A DNA stretch of 64,000 bases from Mytilus californianus (GCF_021869535.1 NW_026262690.1:60520995-60584994); one strand, 5' to 3'. Positions 24,256 to 36,964 are shown, counted from the stretch's first letter. Made by a program: numbers and translations. Notes: generated by a model from the sequence alone, not told the origin.

Positions 24256-24937
24256 ATAAAGTTAGAAAACGGAAACAAAAAATTTGTACTTGATCTTAGT
24301 TTTGTGGTAATGAATATTGTGTATAGGTTTCATAATGTTTGGTTGGGGCAAACTTAAGTTACAGAATGGAAACTAAAAATTTTGCAATCTTTCGATTTAT
24401 AAAGGGGCATAACTCAATAATGATTAAAGTGACACTACCCAAATTCAACTTGATCTGTGTTTTATCAGTGGAAGTCAAAATTAAACATTGCATTGTATAA
24501 AGCATCGATTGTAGTTGATTCAACTATAATCATGGACAAAGGAAGATAACTCCAATTTTAATAAAATTACTTGATATTTAGAAGAAAATAAAATTGACGC
24601 CACCAAAATTCATACTTGATCTGTGTTTTGTGGTAATAAGCATTGTGTATAAGTTTCATAACATTTGGTTGAGGCAAACTAAAGTTAGAGAACGGAAAAG
24701 ATAAATTCAGCAATTTTCTATTTGTAAAGGGGCATAACTCTAGAACAGTAAAAAAGATGCCACCAAAATTCAAACTTGATCTGTGTTTTGTGGTAATAAG
24801 TATTGTGTATAAGTTTCATAACATTTGGTTGAGGCAAACTAAAGTTAGAGAACGGAAACCAATTTTGGGAGGTACGTACGTTCGTATGTACGTATGGTTA
24901 AACTCAATACCCCCTCCGCTATGGCGGGGTCATAAAA
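24256..24937 (+). mobile_element. Tandem repeats with a terminal hairpin (family G) in calcineurin B intron 1
   Basis: Four repeats of 160-166 bp (landmark TTGATCTGTGTTTTGTGGTA at about 24290, 24450, 24616, 24777). Then CCCCCTCCGCTATGGCGGGG, a compact hairpin, and TCATAAAAA. Antisense to calcineurin B. No matching 5' module seen. Confidence 0.55.
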
Positions 24938-25460
24938 ACAATTAGTTGTATAGATAATGACTGGGGACTGGAGGCTGCTTTAATAACAAGAAACTACACA
25001 TTATTTGCTTGTTATGTATTTGAAATAATGTAAGATTGGTATATTAAATAGACCATTCCTTTTGTATGATTCAGTCTATTTACAATGTAGATGAATAATA
25101 TTGGCGCATTAATTGTACTCCATTCAAATGTATTAAAAGGGTTTTTAAGCACATACATACGTATATATATACTCATTAAAACAATATAGTAGAAGATTAA
25201 AAACACTTATGACAATATAAGAGGAGCATTAGATCCTCATGCGCTCAAAATCCCCCATGGAGATTTTGAAAAGTTGGCAGGTATGCCATTAGTCAGGCCA
25301 TAATCTTGCTGGCAAAATGACGATTTAAGTTGCCAAAGAATTTTGAAAATTGCTAAAACTCGCCAGCCAACTGACTACAAGGCAAGGTCAATTCGCTATC
25401 AAAATTATTATAAGGGAGACAACTTGTGATTTACAAGTCGCACAGGTACTGTAAACCAAA

Positions 25461-26379
25461 ATGGCGACTAACATGGAAATTCAATGTTATTTTCACAACG
25501 ATCAAGGACTCAGGGTTGGCAAACTATTACCCGGGTCCAGGTTTTCCCGGGCTGTGCATGCGCAATACTCCTAGAAACGGGTAATACTGGACAATACTGG
25601 GTAATATGATTTTTGAAGCTTATTTTTACACAGAATAGTAAAGACTTGTTGTAGTTTAATAGTATTATAGCTAAATAAATACATTTTATACAGATAACCA
25701 TTGAGAGTCAGTCCTGAAGATTGAAAATTCAATTTCTTCCTTTTCTTCACTAATTCTAGAATACAAGTTTTGGACATTTCAGGATACCTTGTTAATTTCC
25801 AAGCTTTGTTTCAATATTAAATCTAAGTTGAAAAAAGCATTTGATTGCAGTGTGTAAGTGAATTGTAAATTTTAATTGTTTTACAATCATATTGCTAAAT
25901 AAACACCCTAAGGGGAAAGGTCATGAACACTAATAGAAATCAAAAGGCTGATTATTGCTATATAAACAAATCTGTATTATAATCTGAATAATTACTTATT
26001 AATTGGTGATGTACATAAACATATGCTAAAACTTAGTAAACTTTTTTTGTAATGAACAAAAAATGTTTAAAAGTAATTTTCCTTCCATAGAATTGTTAAT
26101 TCTTAATATTAGCAAAAGTCCATTACTGGACTTCTGATATTAGTTATATTTATTAAAAAAACAAATTGAAGTCTTTGACTTTTTATTGCATTTGTGATTA
26201 ATCACTGAATCCTCTTTAAAATTCAGGGCAGTATTTCATATTACCCAGTATTGCCCAGTATTACCTGGTAAAACCCAGTAAAACCTGGGTTTTCCCAGTA
26301 TTTCCCACTGGGATCGTCAATACTCATAAAACCCGGGGTTTTGGCCAACCCTGCAAGGACTAAAACTGTCGACGATTAG
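25461..26379 (+). pseudogene. Candidate first coding exon of an unidentified gene, split by a hAT-type MITE
   Basis: CAAAATGGCGACT opens a frame of 22 complete codons starting MATNMEIQCYFHNDQG. It is interrupted at 25511-26353 by a MITE with an 8-bp target duplication. With the MITE and one duplication removed, the frame continues LKLSTI and reaches AG|GTGAAA at 26379. It matches no family I know. Donor phase (two bases, AG) fits the acceptor of the terminal exon at 38580, which would make a Ser codon, but no transcript evidence is available. The insertion would break the reading frame in this allele. It may also be chance: the frame is only 69 nt. Confidence 0.3.
25511..26353. mobile_element. 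hAT-type MITE, 843 bp, with perfect 8-bp target duplication
   Basis: Ends CAGGGTTGGC and GCCAACCCTG (perfect 10-bp TIR), bordered by CAAGGACT on both sides (25503-25510 and 26354-26361). Subterminal sequence is rich in CCCGGG and inverted copies of TTACCCAGTATT. CAGGG-type ends with an 8-bp duplication are diagnostic of hAT elements. No transposase frame, so it is non-autonomous. Confidence 0.92.
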
Positions 26380-26760
26380 GTGAAATAAATACGACAGCAA
26401 CTTTGAACATTCTCAGATTTAACATTCAAAACTTTTAAAACGGGAAACAGAGCGACTGTTTGAATTATCATTTTATGATAAATTTCGTCACTCAGATAAT
26501 TTGTTTTCAGTATTTTTATTTAATACGAGTCAATCAGTTGTACTATTCAGTAGCATAGGGGGTGGAAATTAACAGGTTTTCTCTCTATTTTTTCTATTCA
26601 TTGATAAAAATTGAAATGCAAAAACTAAAAGTAAAAAAAAAAAGCCGATGAATAATTTGATTGCAAACATACGACGCATGGTCAGCTTGTTATCAGCAAT
26701 GTGTTTTTTCCATGACCAACTTGTTAATAAGAGAAATATCTTTTATAACAGAAATAATAA

Positions 26761-27720
26761 TAAACTGCTTTGCTGAGCGCAGCTGGATACGCCCGCAGAG
26801 GTCCAACCCTGAACAGTTGGGTCAAAAGTGGACACAATATTCAAGCTTGATACAGGTCTGAATTTGGATTGTAATTAAATATTTGACATATTATAGGTTT
26901 CTGAATAAATGTAGTCAAAGAACTTGAAATTGGTTATATGAATTGAATTTATATCCAATTAAAGATTTCTTGCTGTTGTGCAATACACTGTGCTGTTGCG
27001 CAATACTTAGTAAATCTCTTGTCAGACTAAAAACAAATAAAGTTCAATTAATTCTCAATGTCATATTAGAAATTTATGAAAATGTAAAGGGAGCCTACAT
27101 CAATAGATATAAACAATTCACCAAAGTTTCATGAGAATTGCTGACAGTATTTTTGAGTTATTGTCTGAAAACTGGAAAATCCACCCTTTTTTAATGAATA
27201 AAACCCCATAACTCAGAAATGTAAAATGTAAAATTTATAAAATTCTAAATGGAGCTTACATCAATAGATATAAACAATTCACCAAAGTTTCATAAGAACT
27301 GCTGAAAGCATTTTGATTTTTTGTCCGAAAACTGGAAAATCCCCCTTTTTTTATGAAAAAACCCTCTAACTCGGAAACGTAAAATCTATAATATATAAAA
27401 ATCGAAAGGGAATTCATGTCAATAGATATAAACAATTCACCACAATTTCTTGCAAGTTGGTGAAAGCATTCTTGAGTAATTGTCCGAAAACTGGAAAATC
27501 CCCCTTTTTTTTATTGAATAAAACCCCATAACTCGCAAACGTAAAATCTAAAATTTATAAAAAACGAAAGGGAGCTCACGTCAATAGATATAAACAATTC
27601 CCCAAAGTTTTATGCAAATTGGTTAAAGCATTTTTGAGTTAATGTCCGACATGTTGACGACGGACGGACAGACGGACGGACAACGGTATACCATAATACG
27701 TCCCGTAAACGGGCGTATAA
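26761..27720 (+). mobile_element. F element (M2 end class), complete 960-bp copy
   Basis: 5' module TAAACTGCTTCGCTGAGCGC with X motif ATACGCCCGCA. Next come two TTGCGCAATAC units and four repeats of about 160 bp (landmark CAATAGATATAAACAATTCA at 27101, 27262, 27420, 27582). A GACGGACGG tract precedes the terminal hairpin AATACGTCCCGTAAACGGGC followed by GTATAAAAA. Confidence 0.85.
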
Positions 27721-28506
27721 AAATTAGTTCTTTATCAGTTAATTTATATGTGCTTGACAGATATCTTCTTTTATAGGACTATAACCATTACAACTGATAT
27801 GATGTCCTGGACATTCAATAATGTTTTACTAAATTATGACAAAAAGTGGTGATATAAAAGCCAAGTCATCAGAAAAACTGTGAGTCATATTTTTCTTGAA
27901 TTAAAAAATAAATTGAGGCAGATGCACACAAGAATAATGCATGATATACAAGCAACACATTTTATTGAAATTTAATTCAAGTTGACAGTACACATGATAT
28001 GACTAAATACATGTAAATAACATCTATATTGTCTAAATATTTATATTAAGAATCTTGTATGTACATACAAACTCATTTAAAAACACTGCAAGTATCTTTT
28101 AATTGCATGTATAAAACAATTTCCTTAATGATAAGCACGAAAACACTATGCAGCCGAAACAGTAATGGAATTTCGCTTCTCTAAGAAGTTGACCACTTCT
28201 CTCTCTCCAAAATCCTAGATTAGGCCCTGCTTAGATTCCTCAATTGTCATGATTGTGCTGTTTCACATTTTTCATGTTGGGGCCTTTTATAGCGGACTAT
28301 ATAAAAAAAAAATTTAATTTCTGAAATTTTTTTCACCTCCTTTTCCAAAAAAGCCATCTAAATACATCATAAAAGTCTTAAAAAAAGACATACATCATGG
28401 CTAAAATTAATATATTAAATATTCCTTGATGATCATTTTTAAATAGTAACTTCTAAAAATAAATTGACAGCTAATCACCTCAAGACAATACAACATTTCT
28501 TTATGC
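27721..28506. other. AT-rich single-copy stretch
   Basis: No exon, hairpin or tandem array seen. Confidence 0.5.
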
Positions 28507-29113
28507 ATAATTCAAAAGCAGTGTAAGGGAGGTAATCCAAACATAACATTGTACTTTTTTTTTAATTGTCCTTTAACCAGGAAACCCTTGTTTTTCCCCC
28601 TTTTATGCCCCTTATTCCTAAACGGTTTGAGCCATCACCCCCAAAGCCAATCCTAACCATCCCTTTGTGGTATGGAAACTTGTGGTATAATTTCAGAGAG
28701 ATCCATACACCGTTCCACAAGTTATTGTCTGGAAACTGGAATAAACTGCTTCGTTGAGCGCAGCTGGATACGCCCGCAGAGGTCCAACCCTGAACAGTTT
28801 GGGCAAAAATGGACACAACATTTAAGCTTGATACAGGTCTGAATTTGGATTGTAATTAAATATTTGACATATTAAAGGTTTCTGAATAAATAAATTTATA
28901 TTCAATTATGATTTTTGCTGTTGTGCAATACACTGTGCTGTTGCGCAATACTTAGTAAATCTGTGGTCAGGCTATAAACAAATAAAGTTCAATTTCTTCT
29001 CAATGTCATATTTGAAATTTATGAAAATCAATAGGGAGATTACATCAATAACTATAAATAATTCACCAAAGTTTCATGCAAACTGCTTAAAACATTTTTG
29101 AGTTATTGTCCAA

Positions 29114-29899
29114 TAAACTGCTTCGCTGAGCGCAGCTGGATACACCCGCAGAGGTCCAACCCTGAACAGTTGGGGCAAAAATGGACACAATATTTAAGCT
29201 TGATACAGGTCTGAATTTGGATTGTATTAAATATTTGACATATAATAGGTTTCTGAATAAATGTAGTCAAAGAACTTGAAATTGGTTATATGAATTGAAT
29301 TTATATTCAATTAAAGATTTCTTGCTGTTGTGCAATACACTGTGCTGTTGCGCAATACTTAGTAAATCTGTTGTCAGACTATAAACAAGTAAAGTTCAAC
29401 TTATTCTCAATGTCAAATTAGAAATAAATGAAAATGTAAAGGGAGCTTACATCAATAGATATAAACAATTCACCAAAGTTTCATAAAAACTGCTGAAAAG
29501 CATTTTTGATTTTTTGTCTGAAAACTGGAAAATCCCCCATTTTTTATGAATAAAACCCTGTAACTCGGAAACGTAAAATCTAAAATATATAAAAATCGAA
29601 AGGCAGCTCATGTCAATAGATATAAACAATTCACCACAATTTCTTGAAAGTTGGTGAAGGCATTCTTGAGTTATTGTCCGAAAACTGGAAAATCCCCATT
29701 TTTAATGAATAAAACCCCACAACTCGGAAAAGTAAAATCTAAAATTTATAAAAAAAGAAAGGGAGCTCACATCAATAGATATAAACAATTCACCAAAGTT
29801 TTATGCAAATTGGTTAAAGCGTTTTTGAGTTAATGTCCGACATGTTGACGACGGACGGACAACGGTATACCATGATACGTCCCGTAAACGGACGTATAA
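29114..29899 (+). mobile_element. F element nested in the larger F element
   Basis: Starts TAAACTGCTTCGCTGAGCGC and ends CCCGTAAACGGACGTATAA. Host repeat reads TTATTGTCC-AA before and AAACTGGAAAATTCC after; the uncut repeat is TTGTCCGAAAACTGGAAAAT. Internal repeats as in the copy at 26761. Confidence 0.82.
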
Positions 29900-30554
29900 A
29901 AACTGGAAAATTCCCCCTTTTTAATGAATAAAACCCCATAACTCAGAAATGTAAAATCTACAATTTATAAAATTCTAAAGGGAGCTTATATCAACAGATA
30001 TAAACAATTCACCAAAGTTTCATGAGAACTGCTGAAAGCATTTTTTAGTTATTGTCCGAAAACTGGAAAATCCCCCTTTTTATGAATAAAACCCTGCAAC
30101 TCATAAACATAAAAACTTAAATGTATAAAAATCGAAAGGGAGCTCATGTCAATAGATATAAACAATTCACCAAAATTTCTTGCCAGTTGGTGAAAGCATT
30201 CTTGAGTCATTGTCGGAAAACTGGAAAATCCCCCCTTTTTTAATGAATAAAACCCAAAAAAAACTCAGAAACGGTAAAATCTGAAATTTATAAAACAAGA
30301 GTGGACACACTGAAATGTCTCGCCTGTTTTAGTGTTCATAATTGAATTTATGTTGAAAGTAAAAAAATTAAGTTTATATAAGCTTTACATTAAATTAACA
30401 TTTTAAAGATGAATGAACATGAAGTCAAGGTGAGATAAACCCTATCAGACAAACATGTAGCCGTACAATCATTCCATACACCAAGTTTATTTAACATATA
30501 TTGCCTAAAGTATCTTAGAAACAAACCTCATTGAGGAAACTGAACTTTTAGAAA

Positions 30555-31832
30555 CAAGAGGCTCTAAAGAGCCTGTGTCGCTCACCTTGGTCTATGTGCA
30601 TATCAAACAAAGGACACAAATGGATTCATGACAAAATTGTGTTTTGGTGATGTGATGTGTTTGTAGATCTTACTTTACTGAACATTCTTGCTCCTTACTA
30701 TTATCTCTATCTATAATGAACTTGGCCCAGTAGTTACAGTAGAAAATATTATGTAAAAATTTACAAAAATTTACAAAATTTATGAAAGTTGTAAAAAATT
30801 GACTATAAAGGGCAATAACTCCTTAAGGGGACAATTGACAATTTTGATCATGTTGACTTATTTGTAGATCTTACTTTGCTGTACATTATTGCCGTTTACA
30901 GTTTATCTCTATCTATAATAATATTCAAGATAATAACCAAAAGCTGCAAAATTTTCTTAAAATGACCAATTCAGTGGCAGCAACCCAACAACGTGTTGCC
31001 TGATTGGTCTGAAAATTTCAGGGCAGATAGATCTTGACCTAATGAACAGTTTTATCCTCGTCAGATTTGCTCTACATGCTTTGGTTTCAGAGATATGAGC
31101 CAAAAACTGCATTTTACCCTATGTACTATTTTTTAGCCATGTCGGCCATCTTGGTTGGTTGGTGGGGTCATCGGACACATTTTTAAAACTAGATACCCTA
31201 ATGATGATTGTGGACAAGTTTGGTTAAATTTGTTTTAGTAGTTTCAGAGGAGATGATTTTTGTAAAAGATAACAAAAATTTACGAAAAATGGTTAAAAAT
31301 TGAATATAAAGGGCAATAACTCCTTAAGGGGTCAACTGACCATTTTGGTCAAGTTGACTTATTTGTAGATCTTACTTTGCTGAACATTATTGTCGTTTAC
31401 AGTTTATCTCTATCTATTATAATATTCAAGATAACCAAAAACAGCAAAATTTCCTTAAAATTACCAATTCAGAGGCAGCAACCCAACAACGGGTTGTCAG
31501 ATTCATCTGAAAATTTCAGGGCAGATAGATCTTGACCTGATAAACAATTTTACCCCATGTCAGATTTGCTCTAAATGCTTTGGTTTCGGAGATATTAACC
31601 AAAATCTACATTTTACCCCTATGTTCTATTTTTAGCCATGGCGACCATCTTGGTAGGTTGGCGGGGTCATCGGACACATTTTTTAAACTAGATACTTGAA
31701 TGATGATTGTGTTTAAGTTTGGGTGCATTTGGCCCAGTAGTTTCAGAGGAGAAGATATTTGTAAAAGTTTACGGACGACGGACGCAAATTGATGAGAAAA
31801 GCTCACTTGACCTTTCAGGTCAGGTAAGCTAA
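30555..31832 (+). mobile_element. D element nested in the E element, complete
   Basis: 5' CAAGAGGCTCTAAAGAGCCT, GTGTC, GCTCACCTTGG. Two internal units of about 500 bp (landmark GTTTACAGTTTATCTCTATC at about 30893 and 31393). A GGACGACGGACG tract is followed by the terminal hairpin AGCTCACTTGACCTTTCAGG, TCAGGTAAGCT and AAAAA. Confidence 0.85.
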
Positions 31833-31835
31833 AAA

Positions 31836-32600
31836 CAGCATCATAAAATCACATGGGATACACTTTTGGCTAATAAATCACAGGCAAATATAGCAACAAC
31901 ATTTGAGTAAATAAAATCGCATTATACAAATTTTTTTTTTGAAACATTAAGTCAAATGACTACTAAAAGCAAACTTTGAAATTTCTTATGAAATAATTCT
32001 TCATCTAGATTTAAGGTTCATCAGAAGGGATTGACAAATATGGCCATTTTTTTTTTTATTTCCTCTTGAGTACAGACAAACCTGTGCACAAGGAAAAGTT
32101 TTAAGCCATTGCAGAAACTGGATAAATATTTGTCAATTCCTTGAGATGAACCTGAAAGACCATCCCACCCCAATAAAAAAAAAACAAACTAAAATTATCT
32201 TCAATCTTTGATCAAAATATTGTAAAAAGTCATATTTTCATATTATCTATTTATCTATTTATGTTGCTATGCTAAAATATTTTTTACTTATCTCAATACT
32301 TATCTTATTTCATATGTATCAAAAATCAGTAAATGTGATTCTGTTGTGCAAACAAAATTTCAAAAGTTCTTCAATCTGTACATATTCAGCCAATTAATCT
32401 TTATGAAGGGACTGGAGTGAACTGTATTCTATGTTAAACATTCATGCATGAGTGACCTTATTTTAACATTTTCACACCTTCCAATGTTTTTGTTAATCAC
32501 GGTTTAGTAATAATCCCTTAAAAGTTTTTATTATTTATTATCATTATTAATGTTATTTAAAGATTTTTATAAAATAATCTATTTCAATGTAAGTAATCAG
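31836..32600. other. Part of the E element or captured sequence without tandem structure
   Basis: Lies between the D insertion and the 147-bp repeats. AT-rich with no coding exon seen. Confidence 0.35.
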
Positions 32601-35369
32601 CAGTTAAATAATAAAATACATTCCATACACCAAATATAGTTGACCTATTACTTATAGCATCTGAGAAGAAGACCAAACAACAGAAACTTAACATTGACCA
32701 ATGAACCATGAAAATAAGCTCAAGGTCAGATGAAACCTGTCAGACAGACGTGCACATCTTACAATCATTCCATACACCACATATAGTTGACCTATAACTT
32801 ATAGTATCTGAGAAGAGGACCAAACAAGAGCAACTTAACATTGACCAATGAACCATGAAAATGAGGTCAAGGACAAATGACACCTGCCAGACAGACATGT
32901 ACACCTTACAATCATTCCATACACCAAATATAGTTGACCTATTGCTTATAGTATTAGAAAAACAGACCAAAACACAAAAACTTAACATTGACCAATGAAC
33001 CATGAAAATAGGTCAAGGACAAATGACACCTGCCAGACAGACATGTACACCTTACAATCATTCCATACACCAAATATAGTTAACCAATGGCTTATAGTAT
33101 TAGAATAAAATGCTTCGCTGGGGCGCAGCTTGATACGACCGCAGAGGTCGAACCCTGAACAGTTGGGGCAAGTATGGACACAACATTCAAGCTTGATACA
33201 GCTCTGAATTTGGATTGTCATTAAATATTTGACACAGCATAGGTTTCTGACACAGAAAGAATGTGGTCTAAGAACTTGAATTTTTTTAATTTACCTATTA
33301 TGGTCCAATGTCCAAAATCAAAATACATGGTTAGATTCAGCATATCAAAGAACCCCATATATTCAATTTTTGTTAAAATCAAACAAAGTTTAATTTTGGA
33401 CCCCAACTTGGACAAACTTGAAAACTGGGCCCATAATCAAAAATCTAAACACATGTTTAGATTCAGCATATCAAAGAACCCCAAGAATTCAATTTTTGCT
33501 AAAATCAAACTAAGTTTAATTTTGGACCCTTTGGACCTTAATGTAGACCAATTTAAAAAACGGGACTTAAAATTAAAAATCTAAATACACGGTTAGATTT
33601 GGAATATCAAAGAATCCCAATAATTCAATTTTTGATGAAATCAAACAAAGTTTAATTGTGGACCCTTTTGACCTCAATATGAACCAATTTGATAGCGGGG
33701 CCCACAAATAAAAATTCTAAATTCATGGTTAGATTCAGCATATCAAAGAACCCCATATATTCAATTTTTGTTGAAATCAAACAAAGTTTAATTTTGGACC
33801 CCAACTTGGACCAACTTGAAAACTGGGCCCATAATCAAAAATCTAAACACATGTTTAGATTCAGCATATCAAAGAACCCCAAGAACTCAATTTTTGTTAA
33901 AATCAAACTAAGTTTAATTTTGGACCCTTTGGACCTCAATGAAGACCAATTTAAAAAACGGGACCCAAATTAAAAATCTAAAAACACGGTTAGATTTGGC
34001 ATATCAAAGAACCCCAATAATTCAATTTTCGATGAAATCAAACAAAGTTTAATTTTGGACCCTTTTGACCTCAATATGAACCAATTTGATAGCGGGGCCT
34101 ACACATAAAAAATCTAAATACATGGTTAGATTCAGCATATCAAAGAACCTCATATATTCAATTTTTGTTGAAATCAAACAAAGTCTAATTTTGGACCCCA
34201 ATTTGGACCAACTTGAAAACTGGGCCCATAATCAAAAATCTAAATACATGTTTAGATTCAGCATATCAAAGAACCCCATATATTCAATTTTTGTTGAAAT
34301 CAAACAAAGTTTAAATACTGGACCCTATCTTGGACCAACTTGAAAACTGGGCCCATAATCAAAAATCTAAACACATGTTTAGATTCAGCAAATCAAAGAA
34401 CCCCAAGAATTCAATTTTTGTTAAAATCAAACTAAGTTTAATTTTGGACCCTTCGGACCTCAATGTAGACCAATTTAAAAAACAGGACCCAAAATTAAAA
34501 ACCTAAATACATGGTTAGATTTGGAATATCAAAGAACCCCAATAATTCAATTTTAGATGAAATCAAACAAAGTTTAATTTTGCACCCTTTTGACCTCAAT
34601 ATGAACCAATTAGATAACGGGGTCCACAAATAAAAAATCTAAATACATGGTTAGATTCAGCATATCAAAGAACCCCATATATTCAATTTTTGTTGAAATC
34701 AAACAAAGTTTAATTTTGGACCCCAATTTGGACCAACTTGAAAACTGGGCCAAAAATCAAAAATCTAAATACATGTTTAGATTCAGCATATCAAAGAACC
34801 TCATATATTCAATTTTTGCTAAAATCAAACAAAGTTTAATTTTGGACCCTTTGGACATTAATGTAGACCAATTTGAAAACTGGACCCAAAATTAAAAATC
34901 TAAATACACTGTTAGATTCGGCATAACAAATAAATAAATGTGATCAAAGATTTTACAAATCTAATGCGCCATACTGTGCAATTAAAGATTACTTCTTGAA
35001 ATTTTTCAATATTTGAAATTTGAAAAAAAAATAATATTTGAAGAATAATTCTTTTTAATTTCTGAAATCTGAAATGAGAAAAAATTGGCCCCCCACAATT
35101 TCTTTTTATCCCCCCCCCCCTCCTTTTTCCCCCAAAAAAATTCTTTCCCTCAAGATATGGTCATAATCTCAATTCAAATTTCCAATGGAGTTGGCAACCA
35201 TAATTACCCATTTAAATTTACCATAGTGCTAACTTAATCTATTTTATAATAGAATTAATAAAAATATAGTGTCAAATCTTTCATATGGATTTTTTTGTAA
35301 AAAAAAAAGATGAAAACATTTGCAGATATTTTTACTGGTCTTCCTTTATAAATATGCATTTCTTTAAAC

Positions 35370-35445
35370 ATAATTTAAAAGCAGTGCAAGGGAAGTAACC
35401 AAAACGTTGTATTTGGATTACCTCCCTTACACTGTTTTAGATTAT
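35370..35445. repeat. 76-nt inverted repeat (P hairpin), copy 3
   Basis: ATAATTTAAAAGCAGTG...CACTGTTTTAGATTAT; two or three mismatches in the stem relative to copy 2. Confidence 0.8.
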
Positions 35446-35475
35446 CTTTATTGTTCATTAACCATTACTTTATAC

Positions 35476-35551
35476 ATAATTTAAAAGCAGTGTAAGGGAG
35501 ATAATTTCAATGATGTATTTGATTTATCTCCCTTACACTGCTTTAAATTAT
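35476..35551. repeat. 76-nt inverted repeat (P hairpin), copy 4
   Basis: Essentially identical to the copy at 10192. It lies 30 nt after copy 3, in tandem. Confidence 0.85.
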
Positions 35552-36964
35552 GTTTTGTACTAAAGTATTTGTCCATTAACCAGGACAACCTTGTTTTTCC
35601 CCCTTTTTTGCCCCTAATTCCTAAACGGTTTGAGCCATAACCCCCCAAAGCAAATCCTAACCATCCCTTTGTGGTATGGAAACTTGTAGTATAATTTCAG
35701 AGAGATCCATACACCGTTCCACAGTTATTGTCTGGAAACTAGAAAATGCTCATTTTTGGCCCCTTTTTGGCCCCTAATTCCTTAACTGTTGGTACCATAA
35801 CCCCCAAAATCAATCCCAACCTTCCTTTTGTGGTATTTAACCTTATGGTCAAATTTCAAAAAGATCCATTCACTTAAACTAAAGTTAGAGTGCGAAAACC
35901 AATATGTATTCGGACGACGACGCCGGACGACGACGACGACGACGACGCCATCGTCATACCAATATACGACCACAAAATTTTTTTGCGGTCGTATAAAAAC
36001 AGACCAAAACACAAAAACTTAACATTGACCGATGAACCGTGAAAATGAGGTCAAGGTCAGATGAAACCTGCCAGACTGACATGTATCCCTTATAATCATT
36101 CCATACACCACATATAGCTGACCTACTGCTTGTAGTATCTGAGAAACAGACCTAATCACGTAACTTTAACCTTGATCACTGATCCATGAAATGAGGCTGA
36201 GGTCAGGTGAACCCTGTCTGATGGACATGTAGACGTTGCAAGGAACCCATATACCAAATATAGTTATCCTATTACTCATAATAAGTGAGAAATTTACATA
36301 ACAAAAAAACTAAACTTTTTTTTCAAGCAGTCGCTGAACCATGAAAATAAGGTCAAGGACATTGGACATATGACAGACGGAAAGTTCGTAACATAAGGTA
36401 TCTGCATACAAAGTATGAAGCATCAAGGTCTTCTACCTTCTGAAATATAAAGCTTTATACAAATAGTTTACGCCGCCATTGCGCCGCTGGATAGTAATAC
36501 CTATGTCTCACTTTCTGCGACTTTCGTCGCAGGCGAGACAAAAACGAAAGGGAGCTCACATCAATAGATATAAACAATTCACCACAGTTTCATGCATATT
36601 ATTTATAGCGTTTTAAAGTTAATGTCCGAAATGTTGATGACGGGCGGACAGACAGACAGAGGTATACATTGTACCATAATACGTTCCGTAAACGGGCATA
36701 TAAAAATGCTTATTTGGACCACTTTTTGACCCCTAATTCCTAAACTGTTAGGACTATAACCCCAAAAATCAATCCCAACCTTTCTTTTGTGGTTATAAAC
36801 CTTGTGTTTAAATTTCATAGATTTCTATATACATTTACTAAAGTTATTGTCCGGAAACCAAATGTCTTCGGCTACGCTGATGACGACGACGTGATACCAA
36901 TAAACGACCGCTTTTTGCGGTAGTATAAAAAGCATTTATATCACAGTCAAAATGTATATATAGT

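Larger units (their letters stand above)
33106..35996 (+). mobile_element. M1 element nested in the 147-bp repeats of E
   Basis: M module at 33106-33310, A-type repeats to 34910, an AT-rich block with poly-C (35110), two P hairpins, one or two B-type repeats, a GACGACG tract and the hairpin at 35962-35994. Host repeat reads TAGTATTAGAA before and AAACAGACCAAAACAC after; uncut TTAGAAAAACAGACCAAAAC is at 32955. It shares a long collinear block with 3560-4950. Confidence 0.88.
30296..36541 (+). mobile_element. E element nested in the F element
   Basis: 5' end CAAGAGTGGACACACTGAAA then TGTCTCGCCTG (X motif). 3' hairpin CTGCGACTTTCGTCGCAGG, then CGAGACAAAAA. Body: 147-bp repeats (landmark CCATACACCAAATATAG at 32624, 32771, 32918, 33064), resuming at 36000-36480. 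Host F repeat reads TTTATAAAA before and AAAACGAAAGGGAGCTCAC after; the uncut form TTATAAAAAACGAAAGGGAG is at 27556. Confidence 0.78.
28742..36703 (+). mobile_element. F element enlarged to about 8 kb by nested insertions
   Basis: Starts TAAACTGCTTCGTTGAGCGC (X motif ATACGCCCGCA) and ends CCGTAAACGGGCATATAA. Its own F repeats appear at 28980-29110, 29900-30295 and 36542-36640. It contains a second F element and an E element. Confidence 0.75.
28507..36928 (+). mobile_element. Outermost B-type element of the nest
   Basis: Left part 28507-28741 is one arm of the P hairpin plus a B-repeat. Right part 36704-36928 is a B-repeat and the terminal hairpin (ACGACCGC / GCGGTAGT, then AAAAA). The B-repeat is cut at GGAAACTGGAA and resumes AAAATGCTTATTTGGACC; the uncut form CTAGAAAAATGCTTATTTTT occurs at 2903 and 9091. 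No M module precedes it, so the 5' end is incomplete or variant. Confidence 0.65.

Noticed and set aside
25040-25080. Possible calcineurin B exon 1 on the minus strand (GGAATG|GTCTAT)
   Set aside because: The donor is poor and there is no promoter-like context; no better than chance.
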